Source of the DNA: Alcanivoracaceae bacterium | GTDB taxonomy: Bacteria; Pseudomonadota; Gammaproteobacteria; Pseudomonadales; Alcanivoracaceae | DNA: 64,000 bases | Direction of reading: 5' to 3' | Assembly: GCA_029212745.1 (NCBI GenBank) | Contig: JARGOL010000012.1 | Location: 1-64,000, forward strand | Part shown: piece after piece, positions 50,248 through 57,884 of the stretch | How the letters are laid out: each line of letters begins with the position of its first letter | Position numbering within the stretch: position 1 is the stretch's first letter | Translations under genes and position numbers: made by a program | The notes under the pieces: model-generated | Database searches by the model: none | Told to the model about the DNA's origin: nothing | What the model saw: the letters and a program-made list of their open reading frames with translations, nothing else

Positions 50248-50625
50248 ATGCAGGCATATGAAGTGTCACAGGTCCCGTCCCGGGTCTGGGAAACCAGCGG
50301 TGTGCGCCAGCGGGTGCGTGGCGGTGAATTCAACGTGGCCGCCTGGGTCCACCTCAAGGGCACGGCGACACAGGTGTTACTGGTGGTGGAGCATGAGGAC
50401 GACGCTGGTCAGCATGAGGCGCTTGTGGACAAGGCCACCACCAACGGCGACGGGGCACTGCTGATGTCCGGCCTGGTCAGCCTGCGATTCACCGGCGAGG
50501 TCAAGAACGTGAAGGTGTCATTGATAATGGCAGAGCAGGGTGTGACGTTCCGCGTTGACGAGCTGTTCATGCAGCGTCGCGGCGCTGCCCTGGACCAGCA
50601 GGACAAGCTGATCAGCAACTTTTAG
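50248..50625 (+). CDS. Unknown beta-rich protein
   Basis: 125 residues from ATG 50248, with CAGGAG eight bases upstream; a GTG at 50239 falls on the ribosome site. Sequence alternates hydrophobic and polar residues (FNVAAWVHLKGTATQVLLVV; VSLRFTGEVKNVKVSLIMAE) as in a small beta-sandwich, with no cysteine, signal or membrane segment. Own promoter and terminator. I do not recognise the family. Confidence 0.65.
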   Translation: MQAYEVSQVPSRVWETSGVRQRVRGGEFNVAAWVHLKGTATQVLLVVEHEDDAGQHEALVDKATTNGDGALLMSGLVSLRFTGEVKNVKVSLIMAEQGVTFRVDELFMQRRGAALDQQDKLISNF

Positions 50626-50629
50626 ACCC

Positions 50630-50662
50630 GGTGACAGTTCAGCACCCGCTGCAACTGTCACC
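50630..50662. repeat. Inverted repeat between two convergent small genes
   Basis: Perfect 10-base arms GGTGACAGTT and AACTGTCACC separated by 13 bases, just after the stop of the 125-residue gene and over the end of the 66-residue one. Confidence 0.6.
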
Positions 50663-50839
50663 CATGCGCCTGGCGCCGGTCTCCATGACCGGCTTTTTTT
50701 CGCCAGGCTGCCCCCCGGTCACGGGCCCCGCCGGCAGTAACGACTCCGGCACCTGGTCGAAATCCAGGCCCGTCAGTCGTTTCAGCCGTGTCAGCATGGC
50801 ATCGGGTCGCGCCTGGGCCATGTGGATGATCTGTGACAT
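50639..50839 (-). CDS. Unknown 66-residue protein
   Basis: MSQIIHMAQARPDAMLTRLK, then RLTGLDFDQVPESLLPAG and a less ordered tail ending SCSGC. Supported by GGAG eight bases before the ATG and by a promoter at 50864-50892. Its codon use looks like its neighbours. The rightward terminator of the opposite gene lies inside it, so the 3' half is shared with non-coding function; the reading could be chance. No family recognised. Confidence 0.45.
   Translation of the reverse strand: MSQIIHMAQARPDAMLTRLKRLTGLDFDQVPESLLPAGPVTGGQPGEKKPVMETGARRMGDSCSGC
50675..50700 (+). terminator. Terminator after the 125-residue unknown gene
   Basis: GCCGGTC and GACCGGC arms with a 5-base loop followed by seven T (50694-50700). 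Confidence 0.85.
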
Positions 50840-50863
50840 GGTTTGCTCCGTTGTGTGAACTGA

Positions 50864-50892
50864 GTCATACGAATTTCATGCCACTTTTCCAA
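50864..50892 (-). promoter_or_regulatory. Promoter of the 66-residue gene
   Basis: On the minus strand TTGGAA (50887-50892), 17-base spacer, TATGAC (50864-50869), 25 bases before the ATG, in an A/T-rich stretch. Confidence 0.5.
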
Positions 50893-50985
50893 TAGCCTTT
50901 TAAATCAACAGCTTGTGATGCTCGGCCCTGGGACTGGCCTGCACCGGGCTGTCGTCCCTGGGCCACAGTTGACGCTGGGCGGCAC

Positions 50986-51816
50986 TCAGTCGAGGAAAAA
51001 GTCCGGCAACAGCTGGGACGGGTCCAGAGAGGGGTCCACCTGGTAGGCACTGAAGTCGGTGGTGCCGGCATCGCGCAGGACGTCTTCGTCGATGAAGAAA
51101 TTGCCGCTGCAATCCAGCTCCCGGGTCAGGATGTGCCAGGCGGCATCGGCCATGATCGTTGGCTGGCGGGCCTGCTGGACACTGGGGACGCCACCCAGCT
51201 GGTTCTGCACCGCGGCGGTGTTGATCACTGTCTTTGGCCACAGGGCGTTGAAGGCCACCTTGTTGCGGTATTCCTCCGCCATGCCCAGCACGCACAGGCT
51301 CATGCCGTACTTGGCCATGGTGTAGGCCACGTGGCGGCCGAACCAGTTTGGGCTCATGTTCAGCGGCGGTGCCAGGTTGAGCACATGCGGGCGTTCCGCC
51401 TGCTTGAGGTGTGGCAGGCACAGTTTACTGGCCAGGAAGGTGCCCCGGGTGTTGATGTCATGCATCAGGTCATAGCGTTTCATGTCGGTGGCTTCAGTGC
51501 CGGTGAGGCTGATGGCGCTGGCATTGTTGACCAGCACGTCAATGCCGCCGAAGGTGCTGACGGCCTGGTCCACGGCCGCCTGCAGCTGGCTTTCCTCGCG
51601 CACGTCACCGACACAGACCAGCGTCTTGCCGCCTGCCTTTTCCATGTCCTCGGCCGCTGTATACAGGGTGCCGGGCAGCTTCGGGTGCGGCTCGGTGGTT
51701 TTCGAGAACAGCACGATGTTGGCGCCATCCCGGGCGCAGCGTTCGCCAATGGCCTTGCCAATGCCGCGGCTGGCACCGGTGATGAACACGGTCTTGCCTT
51801 TCAGTGATGCGCTCAT
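50986..51816 (-). CDS. HSDL2-like short-chain dehydrogenase, catalytic Ser replaced
   Basis: 276 residues from ATG 51816 (AGGAG upstream). TGASRGIG (cofactor), NNASAIS, and YTMAK give the Rossmann fold, Tyr and Lys. The segment HVLNLAPPLNMSPNWF matches the HSDL2 branch (LNISPPLNLNP in the human protein, from memory), but the catalytic Ser position is Ala here. No SCP2 sterol-carrier domain follows, unlike human HSDL2. Probably handles a fatty acyl or steroid-like ketone/alcohol; activity uncertain because of the Ser loss. Confidence 0.82.
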   Translation of the reverse strand: MSASLKGKTVFITGASRGIGKAIGERCARDGANIVLFSKTTEPHPKLPGTLYTAAEDMEKAGGKTLVCVGDVREESQLQAAVDQAVSTFGGIDVLVNNASAISLTGTEATDMKRYDLMHDINTRGTFLASKLCLPHLKQAERPHVLNLAPPLNMSPNWFGRHVAYTMAKYGMSLCVLGMAEEYRNKVAFNALWPKTVINTAAVQNQLGGVPSVQQARQPTIMADAAWHILTRELDCSGNFFIDEDVLRDAGTTDFSAYQVDPSLDPSQLLPDFFLD

Positions 51817-51942
51817 GCCTTGCTCCTGGTGTTGCATGGATGTGCGCAGAACCTAGCAAGCGCTTGGTTGGCAGGCAAGGGCAGAAGCGGTCAGCCGGTG
51901 GCGGATACGGTCAGTTCGTTGGTAGAAGGTCGCGGGGGAGGC

Positions 51943-51970
51943 AAAAAAAGGCCCGCCGAGGCGGGCCTGT
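51943..51970 (-). terminator. Terminator after the PF10118-type gene
   Basis: GGCCCGCC and GGCGGGCC arms with a short loop and an A-run (51943-51949) that reads as a U-run on the minus strand, 43 bases beyond the stop. Confidence 0.82.
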
Positions 51971-52013
51971 TCAGGGTTGGAGGTGTAGCGCACACCGTTT
52001 TCCTGAGCCACCG

Positions 52014-52844
52014 TTATACCTCATATTCGGCCATCCTGTCCTGTAATGGCCGAATCAGTTCGCGATTGTCATGGTCCCAGGGGTGAAAGCCCGGGCGGAA
52101 ATAGTCCAGGTACTCGGGCAGCAGTTTGCGCAGGGGGCCGGGTTTGCCCACCAGCCACCAGTAACCGCGCAGCATGCGGGTGATACTGGCGTTGCCCTCG
52201 CTCTTCAGGTTGCGCCAGGTGATCCGGGTGATGGCGAACCAGAACAGCAGCGTAACCTGCAGCATGATCATTACCCGGTTCCAGTAACCGCCGTCCACGG
52301 CCTGGTAGACATCAAATGCCACCGCCTTGTGCTCGGTTTCCTCCACCGCATGCCAGATAAACAGTTCCCGGATTTCCGGATGAATCTGCTCGGACAGTTC
52401 CGGCAGGGTCAGGAACTGGTTGGCCATGATGGCGGTGAAATGCTCCAGCGCCAGAGTCATGGCCAGCTGCTGGCGAGGCGACAGGCGCTGCCGGGCGGCG
52501 GACAGGCCCTCGCTCAGGCGGCGCAGGGTCTCACTCACCGGATAGCCCTTGTCTTCCAGCCACTGGTTGAACGCCTCGTGCTCCTGGCCGTGATGGGCTT
52601 CCTGGCCGATAAAGCGCCGGACCTGCCGGGCCAGCTCCGGGTCATTCAGTTGCTTCTGGTAGTGGCGCACGGAATCAATGAAAAAGCGCTCGCCATCGGG
52701 GAACACACTGCTCATGGCGGCGAAAAACGCGCTCAGGAACGGGTCACCGCCGTGAAAGTGCTTGGCGATGCTGGCGCTGGGCCGCAGGGACAGCTTGCGC
52801 ACGGTGATGTCGATGGCCTTGTGCAGGCGTGCTTGTGCGGTCAT
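52014..52844 (-). CDS. Predicted metal-dependent hydrolase (PF10118 type)
   Basis: 276 residues, helical. Three Glu/His clusters, GQEAHHGQEHEA (near 80-90), LALEHFTA (near 131) and WHAVEETEHKA (near 165), look like a ferritin-like di-metal site and define this family. A hydrophobic stretch (VMIMLQVTLLFWFAITRI) may associate with membrane. Biochemical function has not, to my knowledge, been established. Divergent from the AraC regulator, which may control it. Confidence 0.78.
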   Translation of the reverse strand: MTAQARLHKAIDITVRKLSLRPSASIAKHFHGGDPFLSAFFAAMSSVFPDGERFFIDSVRHYQKQLNDPELARQVRRFIGQEAHHGQEHEAFNQWLEDKGYPVSETLRRLSEGLSAARQRLSPRQQLAMTLALEHFTAIMANQFLTLPELSEQIHPEIRELFIWHAVEETEHKAVAFDVYQAVDGGYWNRVMIMLQVTLLFWFAITRITWRNLKSEGNASITRMLRGYWWLVGKPGPLRKLLPEYLDYFRPGFHPWDHDNRELIRPLQDRMAEYEV

Positions 52845-52995
52845 GGTGCCTCCTCGCTCGGTTTGCGTCGGCTGTATGGCCGCCGCTAATGGGCAATATG
52901 CCTTGCAGGTGCGGGGCTCTCGAGGTTATGTTGTGTCATTCGCCGGTCATTTTGGGCCAGTCGTTGGACGCCATGAACAGGGGGCAGTTGCGATC

Positions 52996-54015
52996 ATGAC
53001 GATCCTGAAAATGAATCCCGATGAATACTCCATCTCTGCGGAGTATGCACCGTTATTGCTGAGCCTGCTCGAGCGCTACAACGTCAGTGAGGCGCAGCTG
53101 CTTGAGGGCATGGACACGCGTGGCCTGCCGGACTGGCGGGAGCCGGGTGGGCGCCTGCCGCTGCACCAGTTCCAGGTGCTGGTAAAGCGGGCCATGGAGC
53201 TGGCCCATGCACCCTGGCTGGGCTGGGAGTTCGGCGCCACGCTGACGCTGTCATCCCATGGCTTCCTGGGCTACGCCGCCATGAGCAGCGAGACCCTGCG
53301 CGATGCCCTGGACCTGGCGGTGAAATTCTTCCGCACCCGCGGCACCATCGTGGACCTGCAGTATTTCGTCGAGGGCGATACCGCCGTGATACAGGTGGAC
53401 GAGCTGGTGGCCCTTAACGACCTGGCGCCGTTCATGGTGGAAAGCCTGTTCTCGAGCCTGCATTTCATGGGCGTGAAGCTGCTGGGCGAATTGCCCATGG
53501 ACGGCGAGTTGCGTTTTGCCTTTCCCGAACCGAGCTATTTTGAGCGCTTCAAGGCGCTGGTGCCGGTGCCGGTCCTGTTCGACTGTGCCTACAACCAGAT
53601 GCGCTTTCCAGCGACCCGGCTCGACCAGCAGTTGCGTTTTGCCGACCCACGCCTGGCGCGTATGGCGGAGGCCCAGTGTGAACAGGAGCTGGCGACGATC
53701 AAGTCGCCGCCCAAGCTGCTTGGCCAGGTGCGACGCATTATCCTCGGTGAATCCGGTCGCTTCCCGGCCGTGGACGAGGCCGCCAGCGAACTGCACATGT
53801 CGTCGCGAACGCTCAAGCGCAAGCTCCAGCAGCTGGGCACCAGCTACCAGAAGATCCTGGATGACCTGCGCAAGGGGCTGGCGGTGGAGTATCTGGCCCA
53901 GACCGACATGACCGTGGATGAAATTGCCATTCAGCTGGGCTACTCCGATGCGTCAAACTTTGCCCGTGCGTTCCGGCGCTGGACCGGACGCAGTCCCTCT
54001 GATTACCGCCGCTGA
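52996..54015 (+). CDS. AraC-family regulator with PF12625-type N-terminal domain
   Basis: 339 residues from ATG 52996; an ATG at 53011 is also possible, and longer starts run into the divergent promoter. The N-terminal 200 residues fit the arabinose-binding-like domain of the OruR/ArgR AraC group. The C-terminal double helix-turn-helix has DEAASELHMSSRTLKRKLQQL and VDEIAIQLGYSDASNFARAF. The dienoyl-CoA reductase-like gene starts 12 bases downstream, so it probably regulates that fatty acid unit and perhaps the divergent gene. Ligand unknown. Confidence 0.85.
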   Translation: MTILKMNPDEYSISAEYAPLLLSLLERYNVSEAQLLEGMDTRGLPDWREPGGRLPLHQFQVLVKRAMELAHAPWLGWEFGATLTLSSHGFLGYAAMSSETLRDALDLAVKFFRTRGTIVDLQYFVEGDTAVIQVDELVALNDLAPFMVESLFSSLHFMGVKLLGELPMDGELRFAFPEPSYFERFKALVPVPVLFDCAYNQMRFPATRLDQQLRFADPRLARMAEAQCEQELATIKSPPKLLGQVRRIILGESGRFPAVDEAASELHMSSRTLKRKLQQLGTSYQKILDDLRKGLAVEYLAQTDMTVDEIAIQLGYSDASNFARAFRRWTGRSPSDYRR

Positions 54016-54027
54016 GCGGGAGGCCCC

Positions 54028-54828
54028 ATGAAAAGTGAAATTCTGCCGGCAGACCTGTTTGCCGGTGATGTTGCCCTGATTACCGGGGGCGGTTCCGGCA
54101 TCAACCGGGGCATTGCCCGAATGATGGCCAACCATGGTGCGCGTGTCGTGATCATTGGCAGGCGCCAGGAAAAACTGGATGAAACCTGTGCCCTGATTGC
54201 GGAGCACGGCGGTGAGGCCGTGGGTTATTCCGCGGATGTGCGCGACGCGGATGCCATGGCAGAGGCCGCGCGCCAGGGTGCCGAACGATTCGGCCCCTAC
54301 ACCGTGGTGGTGGCCGGTGCCGCCGGGAATTTCCTGGCGCCGGCCGACCAGCTGTCTGCCAATGGTTTCAGCGCAGTGGTGGATATCGACCTGAAGGGTA
54401 CCTTCCATACCTTCAAGGCCTGCCGCCCCCATTTTGCTGACAGCAATGTGCGTTGCCTGGCGATCACGGCGCCGCAGTCGCAGATGCCGATGCCTTTCCA
54501 GAGCCATGTCTGCGCGGCCAAATCCGCCATCGATATGCTGGTGAAGACGCTGGCGCTGGAATGGGGAGCGTCTGGCGTGCGGCTGAACGCACTGTCCCCC
54601 GGCTATGTGCAGGGCACGGTGGGCGGCGACCTGCTGGCGGCGGGCAAGGCCGACACCATCAGCGCACGCCTGCCGGTGCCCCGTTTCACCAACGTTGAAG
54701 AAATGGCGCAGATGGCGCTGGTGTTGCTGAGCCCGTTGACGGCCTACATGACCGGGCAGGTGGTAGCGCTGGATGGCGGCGTCAACCTGCTCGGGGGCGC
54801 CGCCATGACGGAGATTGCCGGTGGTTGA
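54028..54828 (+). CDS. SDR of the 2,4-dienoyl-CoA reductase type
   Basis: 266 residues. Cofactor loop GGGSGINRGIA and GAAGNFLAPADQLS match peroxisomal-type 2,4-dienoyl-CoA reductases. As in that family, the canonical Tyr is absent (SHVCAAKSAID) while the Lys is kept, so this is not a defect. It would remove double bonds during oxidation of unsaturated acyl-CoA. It leads a run with HIT, CPXCG and enoyl-CoA hydratase genes. Confidence 0.8.
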   Translation: MKSEILPADLFAGDVALITGGGSGINRGIARMMANHGARVVIIGRRQEKLDETCALIAEHGGEAVGYSADVRDADAMAEAARQGAERFGPYTVVVAGAAGNFLAPADQLSANGFSAVVDIDLKGTFHTFKACRPHFADSNVRCLAITAPQSQMPMPFQSHVCAAKSAIDMLVKTLALEWGASGVRLNALSPGYVQGTVGGDLLAAGKADTISARLPVPRFTNVEEMAQMALVLLSPLTAYMTGQVVALDGGVNLLGGAAMTEIAGG

Positions 54829-55234
54829 GTTGCACCCGCGCCTGCAGCAGGATACGCGCGCGTTGGGCGAGACGCCGCTGTGCTGGATTCGCTACATGAA
54901 TGATCGCCGGTTTCCCTGGCTGATCCTGGTGCCACGTGTGGCAGGCGTGACCGAGTGGCATGAACTCGCCGTGCAGCAGCAGCAGGAGCTGCTGGCGCTG
55001 GTCAATCGTTGTGCCGAAAACCTCAAACGTGTGGCGGCTGTGGACAAGATCAACATCGGCGCGCTCGGTAACCTTGTGCCGCAGTTGCACGTCCATGTGA
55101 TTGGTCGTCATGACGGCGACCCGTGCTGGCCCGGGCCAGTGTGGGGAAACGGCGCGCCGCAACCCTGGCCAGAGGGCGAGTCGCCGGACTGGCTACAGCC
55201 GCTGCGCGAATCGCTGAGTGACCGTTGTGCTTGA
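54821..55234 (+). CDS. HIT-domain protein
   Basis: 137 residues from GTG 54821, seven bases after GGAG and overlapping the SDR stop. The histidine triad appears as QLHVHVIGR: the first His of the usual HxHxH is Gln, as I recall for this gammaproteobacterial HIT subgroup, which also shares the DPCWPGPVWG segment. Nucleotide hydrolase or transferase by fold; substrate unknown. Confidence 0.85.
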   Translation: MVELHPRLQQDTRALGETPLCWIRYMNDRRFPWLILVPRVAGVTEWHELAVQQQQELLALVNRCAENLKRVAAVDKINIGALGNLVPQLHVHVIGRHDGDPCWPGPVWGNGAPQPWPEGESPDWLQPLRESLSDRCA

Positions 55235-55412
55235 AGAAGTGATGATCAGTTGCCCGTATTGTGGTGAGGCATTCACCGTGCTGGTGGATTGTTCCGCGGG
55301 CGACCAGCAGTACATAGAGGATTGTCAGGTATGTTGCCGGCCCATGGTGCTGGCGGTGCACCTGGATGAACAGGGCCGGCCCGCTGTCGAGCCGCGCCGT
55401 GATGATGAATGA
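55227..55412 (+). CDS. CPXCG-motif cysteine-rich protein
   Basis: 61 residues from GTG 55227 (MLEEVMISCPYCGEAF), the N-terminus usual for this family; GTG 55218 and ATG 55242 are alternatives. CPYC and CQVC with CRP form a small zinc ribbon. It overlaps the HIT gene by 8 bases. Function unknown in the family. Confidence 0.8.
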   Translation: MLEEVMISCPYCGEAFTVLVDCSAGDQQYIEDCQVCCRPMVLAVHLDEQGRPAVEPRRDDE

Positions 55413-55424
55413 ATGGAGTACCCG

Positions 55425-56204
55425 ATGGCTGCAGCCAGTGAATTTGTAAATGTTTCTGTTGATCAGGGCGTGATGGAAATCAGCCTGCAACGCCCCGAGC
55501 GCAAGAACGCACTTACCCATGATATGTACACGGCGCTGAGCGCGGCCATGGACGAAGCCGAGGCCACGCCTTCCGTGCGTGTAATGCTGCTGACAGGCAC
55601 GCAGGACTGCTTCACGGCCGGCAATGACATGCTCGATTTTCTCAATAATCCCCCCAAAGGCGACAACAGTCCGGTGATGATTTTCCTGCGCAAGCTGGTG
55701 GAAATCAGCAAGCCGCTGGTGGCGGCCGTGAATGGGCCGGCCGTGGGTGTCGGCACCACCCTGCTGTTTCACTGTGACCTGGTGTTTGTGGCGCGCGGGG
55801 CACGCTTGCAGATGCCTTTCACCAGCCTGGGCCTGTGCCCGGAGGCCGGTTCGTCCATGCTGCTGCCGATGATCGTCGGTCACCAGCGAGCTGCCGAGCT
55901 GCTCATGCAGAGCAAGGTCATTGACGGCGAAAAGGCCGAGCGTATCGGTATCGCCAACGCGGTTTTCGATGACAACGATTATCTGGTGCGTGCCCGTGAG
56001 GAGAGCCGCAAACTGGCCGCGCAACCGGCGGCTGCAGTACGCCTGACCAAGCAGTTGCTGAAGGCCCCGTACATTGATCAGCTGCGCGCGCACATGAAGG
56101 AAGAGGGCGACCTGTTCGGCGAGCGTCTCGAATCACCCGAGGCCCGCGAAGCCATGAGTGCGTTTGTGGAAAAGCGCAAGCCGGACTTCAGTCAGTTTGA
56201 CTGA
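55425..56204 (+). CDS. Enoyl-CoA hydratase/isomerase-family protein
   Basis: 259 residues from ATG 55425 (GGAG seven bases upstream; an in-frame ATG at 55413 is the alternative). Crotonase fold: RPERKNALTHDMY, oxyanion loop AGNDMLDFLN, AAVNGPAVGVGTTLLFHCDL, and TSLGLCPEAGSSMLLP with a Glu equivalent to the hydratase acid near residue 146. Acts in beta-oxidation. The combination with the 2,4-dienoyl-CoA reductase gene upstream suggests turnover of unsaturated acyl-CoA. Its last 17 bases overlap the convergent TetR gene. Confidence 0.86.
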   Translation: MAAASEFVNVSVDQGVMEISLQRPERKNALTHDMYTALSAAMDEAEATPSVRVMLLTGTQDCFTAGNDMLDFLNNPPKGDNSPVMIFLRKLVEISKPLVAAVNGPAVGVGTTLLFHCDLVFVARGARLQMPFTSLGLCPEAGSSMLLPMIVGHQRAAELLMQSKVIDGEKAERIGIANAVFDDNDYLVRAREESRKLAAQPAAAVRLTKQLLKAPYIDQLRAHMKEEGDLFGERLESPEAREAMSAFVEKRKPDFSQFD

Positions 56205-56772
56205 CCGGTTGCAGCAGTACCTGTACGAGCTGGCCATTGAAGCACTGGGTCAGCACTTCAGAGACCTCGCGCGGCGACTGCTTCCAGTCGTCGCGCAACC
56301 ATTGCCGAACGGTATGGAAGCAGGCACCGGCCAACAGGGCTGTCAGCAATGACAGTTTGCCGCTGTGAATCGGCGGCTGGCCTTTCTGGCGCAGCATGCT
56401 GCCCACCATGCGGGCGAAGTACTTGCGCAGCTGGCTGGTGAAGATGTCGTCTGCACCACTGTCCACCAGGGCCCGGATCAACCGCGGGTTGTGGTAGGCC
56501 ACGGTGGCGGCCATGAAGTTCAGCGCCATCGACAGGCTGTCGTCAAAGTTCTCCAGGTAGGGGCCGGCCTGGTCATAGAATTCCTCGAACATGGCATCGG
56601 CCGTGGCCCGGAACAGCTCTTCGCGTGAGTGGTAATAGCGGTAAAGGGTGGGCCGGGACACACCGGCCTGCCGCGCCACGTCACCCATACGCACCTGGCT
56701 GTAGCCGACGTCCATCAACCGCGCCACAAATGCCTCCCGGCACCGGGCGGCGGTATCTTCCTGTCTGTCCAT
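56188..56772 (-). CDS. TetR-family regulator
   Basis: 194 residues from ATG 56772 (MDRQEDTAARCREAFVARLM); a TTG three codons earlier is possible. Helix-turn-helix MGDVARQAGVSRPTLYRYYHS. Ligand domain not specific. Divergent from the desaturase gene, with an inverted repeat at 56877 between them, so it probably represses the desaturase and itself. Overlaps the end of the enoyl-CoA hydratase gene. Confidence 0.85.
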   Translation of the reverse strand: MDRQEDTAARCREAFVARLMDVGYSQVRMGDVARQAGVSRPTLYRYYHSREELFRATADAMFEEFYDQAGPYLENFDDSLSMALNFMAATVAYHNPRLIRALVDSGADDIFTSQLRKYFARMVGSMLRQKGQPPIHSGKLSLLTALLAGACFHTVRQWLRDDWKQSPREVSEVLTQCFNGQLVQVLLQPVSQTD

Positions 56773-56876
56773 GAAACACAATCCATTTTCTGTAATGCAT
56801 CAGCCGCAGCATAACCGCCTCTACCGGGGCCTGTCAGCGCCGGTATACACCGCTGGTGGCTTTGCGCATTACAAAT

Positions 56877-56889
56877 GACAGTATCTGTC
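56877..56889. promoter_or_regulatory. Candidate TetR operator upstream of the desaturase
   Basis: GACAG-TAT-CTGTC, a perfect 5-base-arm inverted repeat halfway between the TetR and desaturase starts (105 and 56 bases). Arms are short, so chance is possible. Confidence 0.4.
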
Positions 56890-56944
56890 TCGTGTGCTGC
56901 TGCATCATGCAAGGGATAAAGGGCGGTGACCAAGGAGAAACGCC

Positions 56945-57835
56945 ATGTCCGAACACCATGATGACGCGGTGCAGTTTGCTGCACTCAGGAAGCGACCAGA
57001 TGTGGCCTGGCCCACCGTGCTGCTACTGCTGGCATGCCACAGCGCGATTTTCGGCAGCTGGTACCTGGTGCTGACCGGGAGCATGAATGTCTGGGCGGGC
57101 TGCCTGGTAAATTCCGTCGCCATGTATTTCCTGTTCAGCCCCATCCACGACGCCATTCACCGCAGCATGAGCATGAATGACCGCCTCAATGAGTTTTTCA
57201 TGTACCTGATCCTGCTGCCCATTGCACCGCTCTCCAATGGCAGGCTGTTGCGGCTGATGCACTTCCGGCATCACCGTTTTGCCAATGACCCGGAGAAGGA
57301 CCCCGATCACTTCACCATGACGGCGCCGTTCAAGACCCTGTGGATCTGGTTCTTCTGGGATTTCTGGTACCTGATCCATTACCTGAAGAACAAGGACGCT
57401 GTGCCCGACTGTGGCAACCCCCTGCGTGACACCGTGGTGGTCTGGGTGCTGGCCATTGGCCTGGGTATCTACTACCCCATGGAAGTGCTGTGCCTGTGGT
57501 TCATCCCGTCGCGCATGATGGCGTGGCTGATTGCCGCCGTGTTCATGTACCTGCCGCACTGGCCGCACGACGTGCGCCATGAGGATGATGCCTGGCAGGC
57601 CACCCATTTCCGTCGCGGGCTGGACTGGCTGCTGACGCCGCTGATGGGCTACCAGAATTATCATCTGGTGCATCACCTGTACCCCACTGTGCCGTTCTAT
57701 CGCTACCGGAAGATCTGGTTGGCGCGGCGGCAATTCCACGAAGCACAGAATCCATCTTACGTGGATGGTTTGCGGCTGGCGCCGGAGCGTGTCCGTTCGC
57801 CACGCGAGGACAACGGCGCCGGAGAACGGGTCTGA
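56945..57835 (+). CDS. Membrane fatty acid desaturase/hydroxylase family protein
   Basis: 296 residues with about four membrane helices. The histidine boxes of the di-iron site are His68-x3-His72 (HDAIH), His106-x2-His109-His110 (HFRHH) and His240-x2-His243-His244 (HLVHH), with further His205 and His208. This pattern is shared by desaturases and carotenoid-type hydroxylases. Which lipid is modified is not clear. Expression is probably controlled by the divergent TetR. Confidence 0.85.
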   Translation: MSEHHDDAVQFAALRKRPDVAWPTVLLLLACHSAIFGSWYLVLTGSMNVWAGCLVNSVAMYFLFSPIHDAIHRSMSMNDRLNEFFMYLILLPIAPLSNGRLLRLMHFRHHRFANDPEKDPDHFTMTAPFKTLWIWFFWDFWYLIHYLKNKDAVPDCGNPLRDTVVVWVLAIGLGIYYPMEVLCLWFIPSRMMAWLIAAVFMYLPHWPHDVRHEDDAWQATHFRRGLDWLLTPLMGYQNYHLVHHLYPTVPFYRYRKIWLARRQFHEAQNPSYVDGLRLAPERVRSPREDNGAGERV

Positions 57836-57884
57836 AGCGTCGTCTGTCATAATCCTGTCGCATGGGGTGGTCATCCTGTGATGG

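Noticed and set aside
54028-54828. Loss-of-function call for the dienoyl-CoA reductase-like SDR because Tyr of YxxxK is absent
   Set aside because: The 2,4-dienoyl-CoA reductase branch normally lacks that Tyr while keeping Lys, as here.
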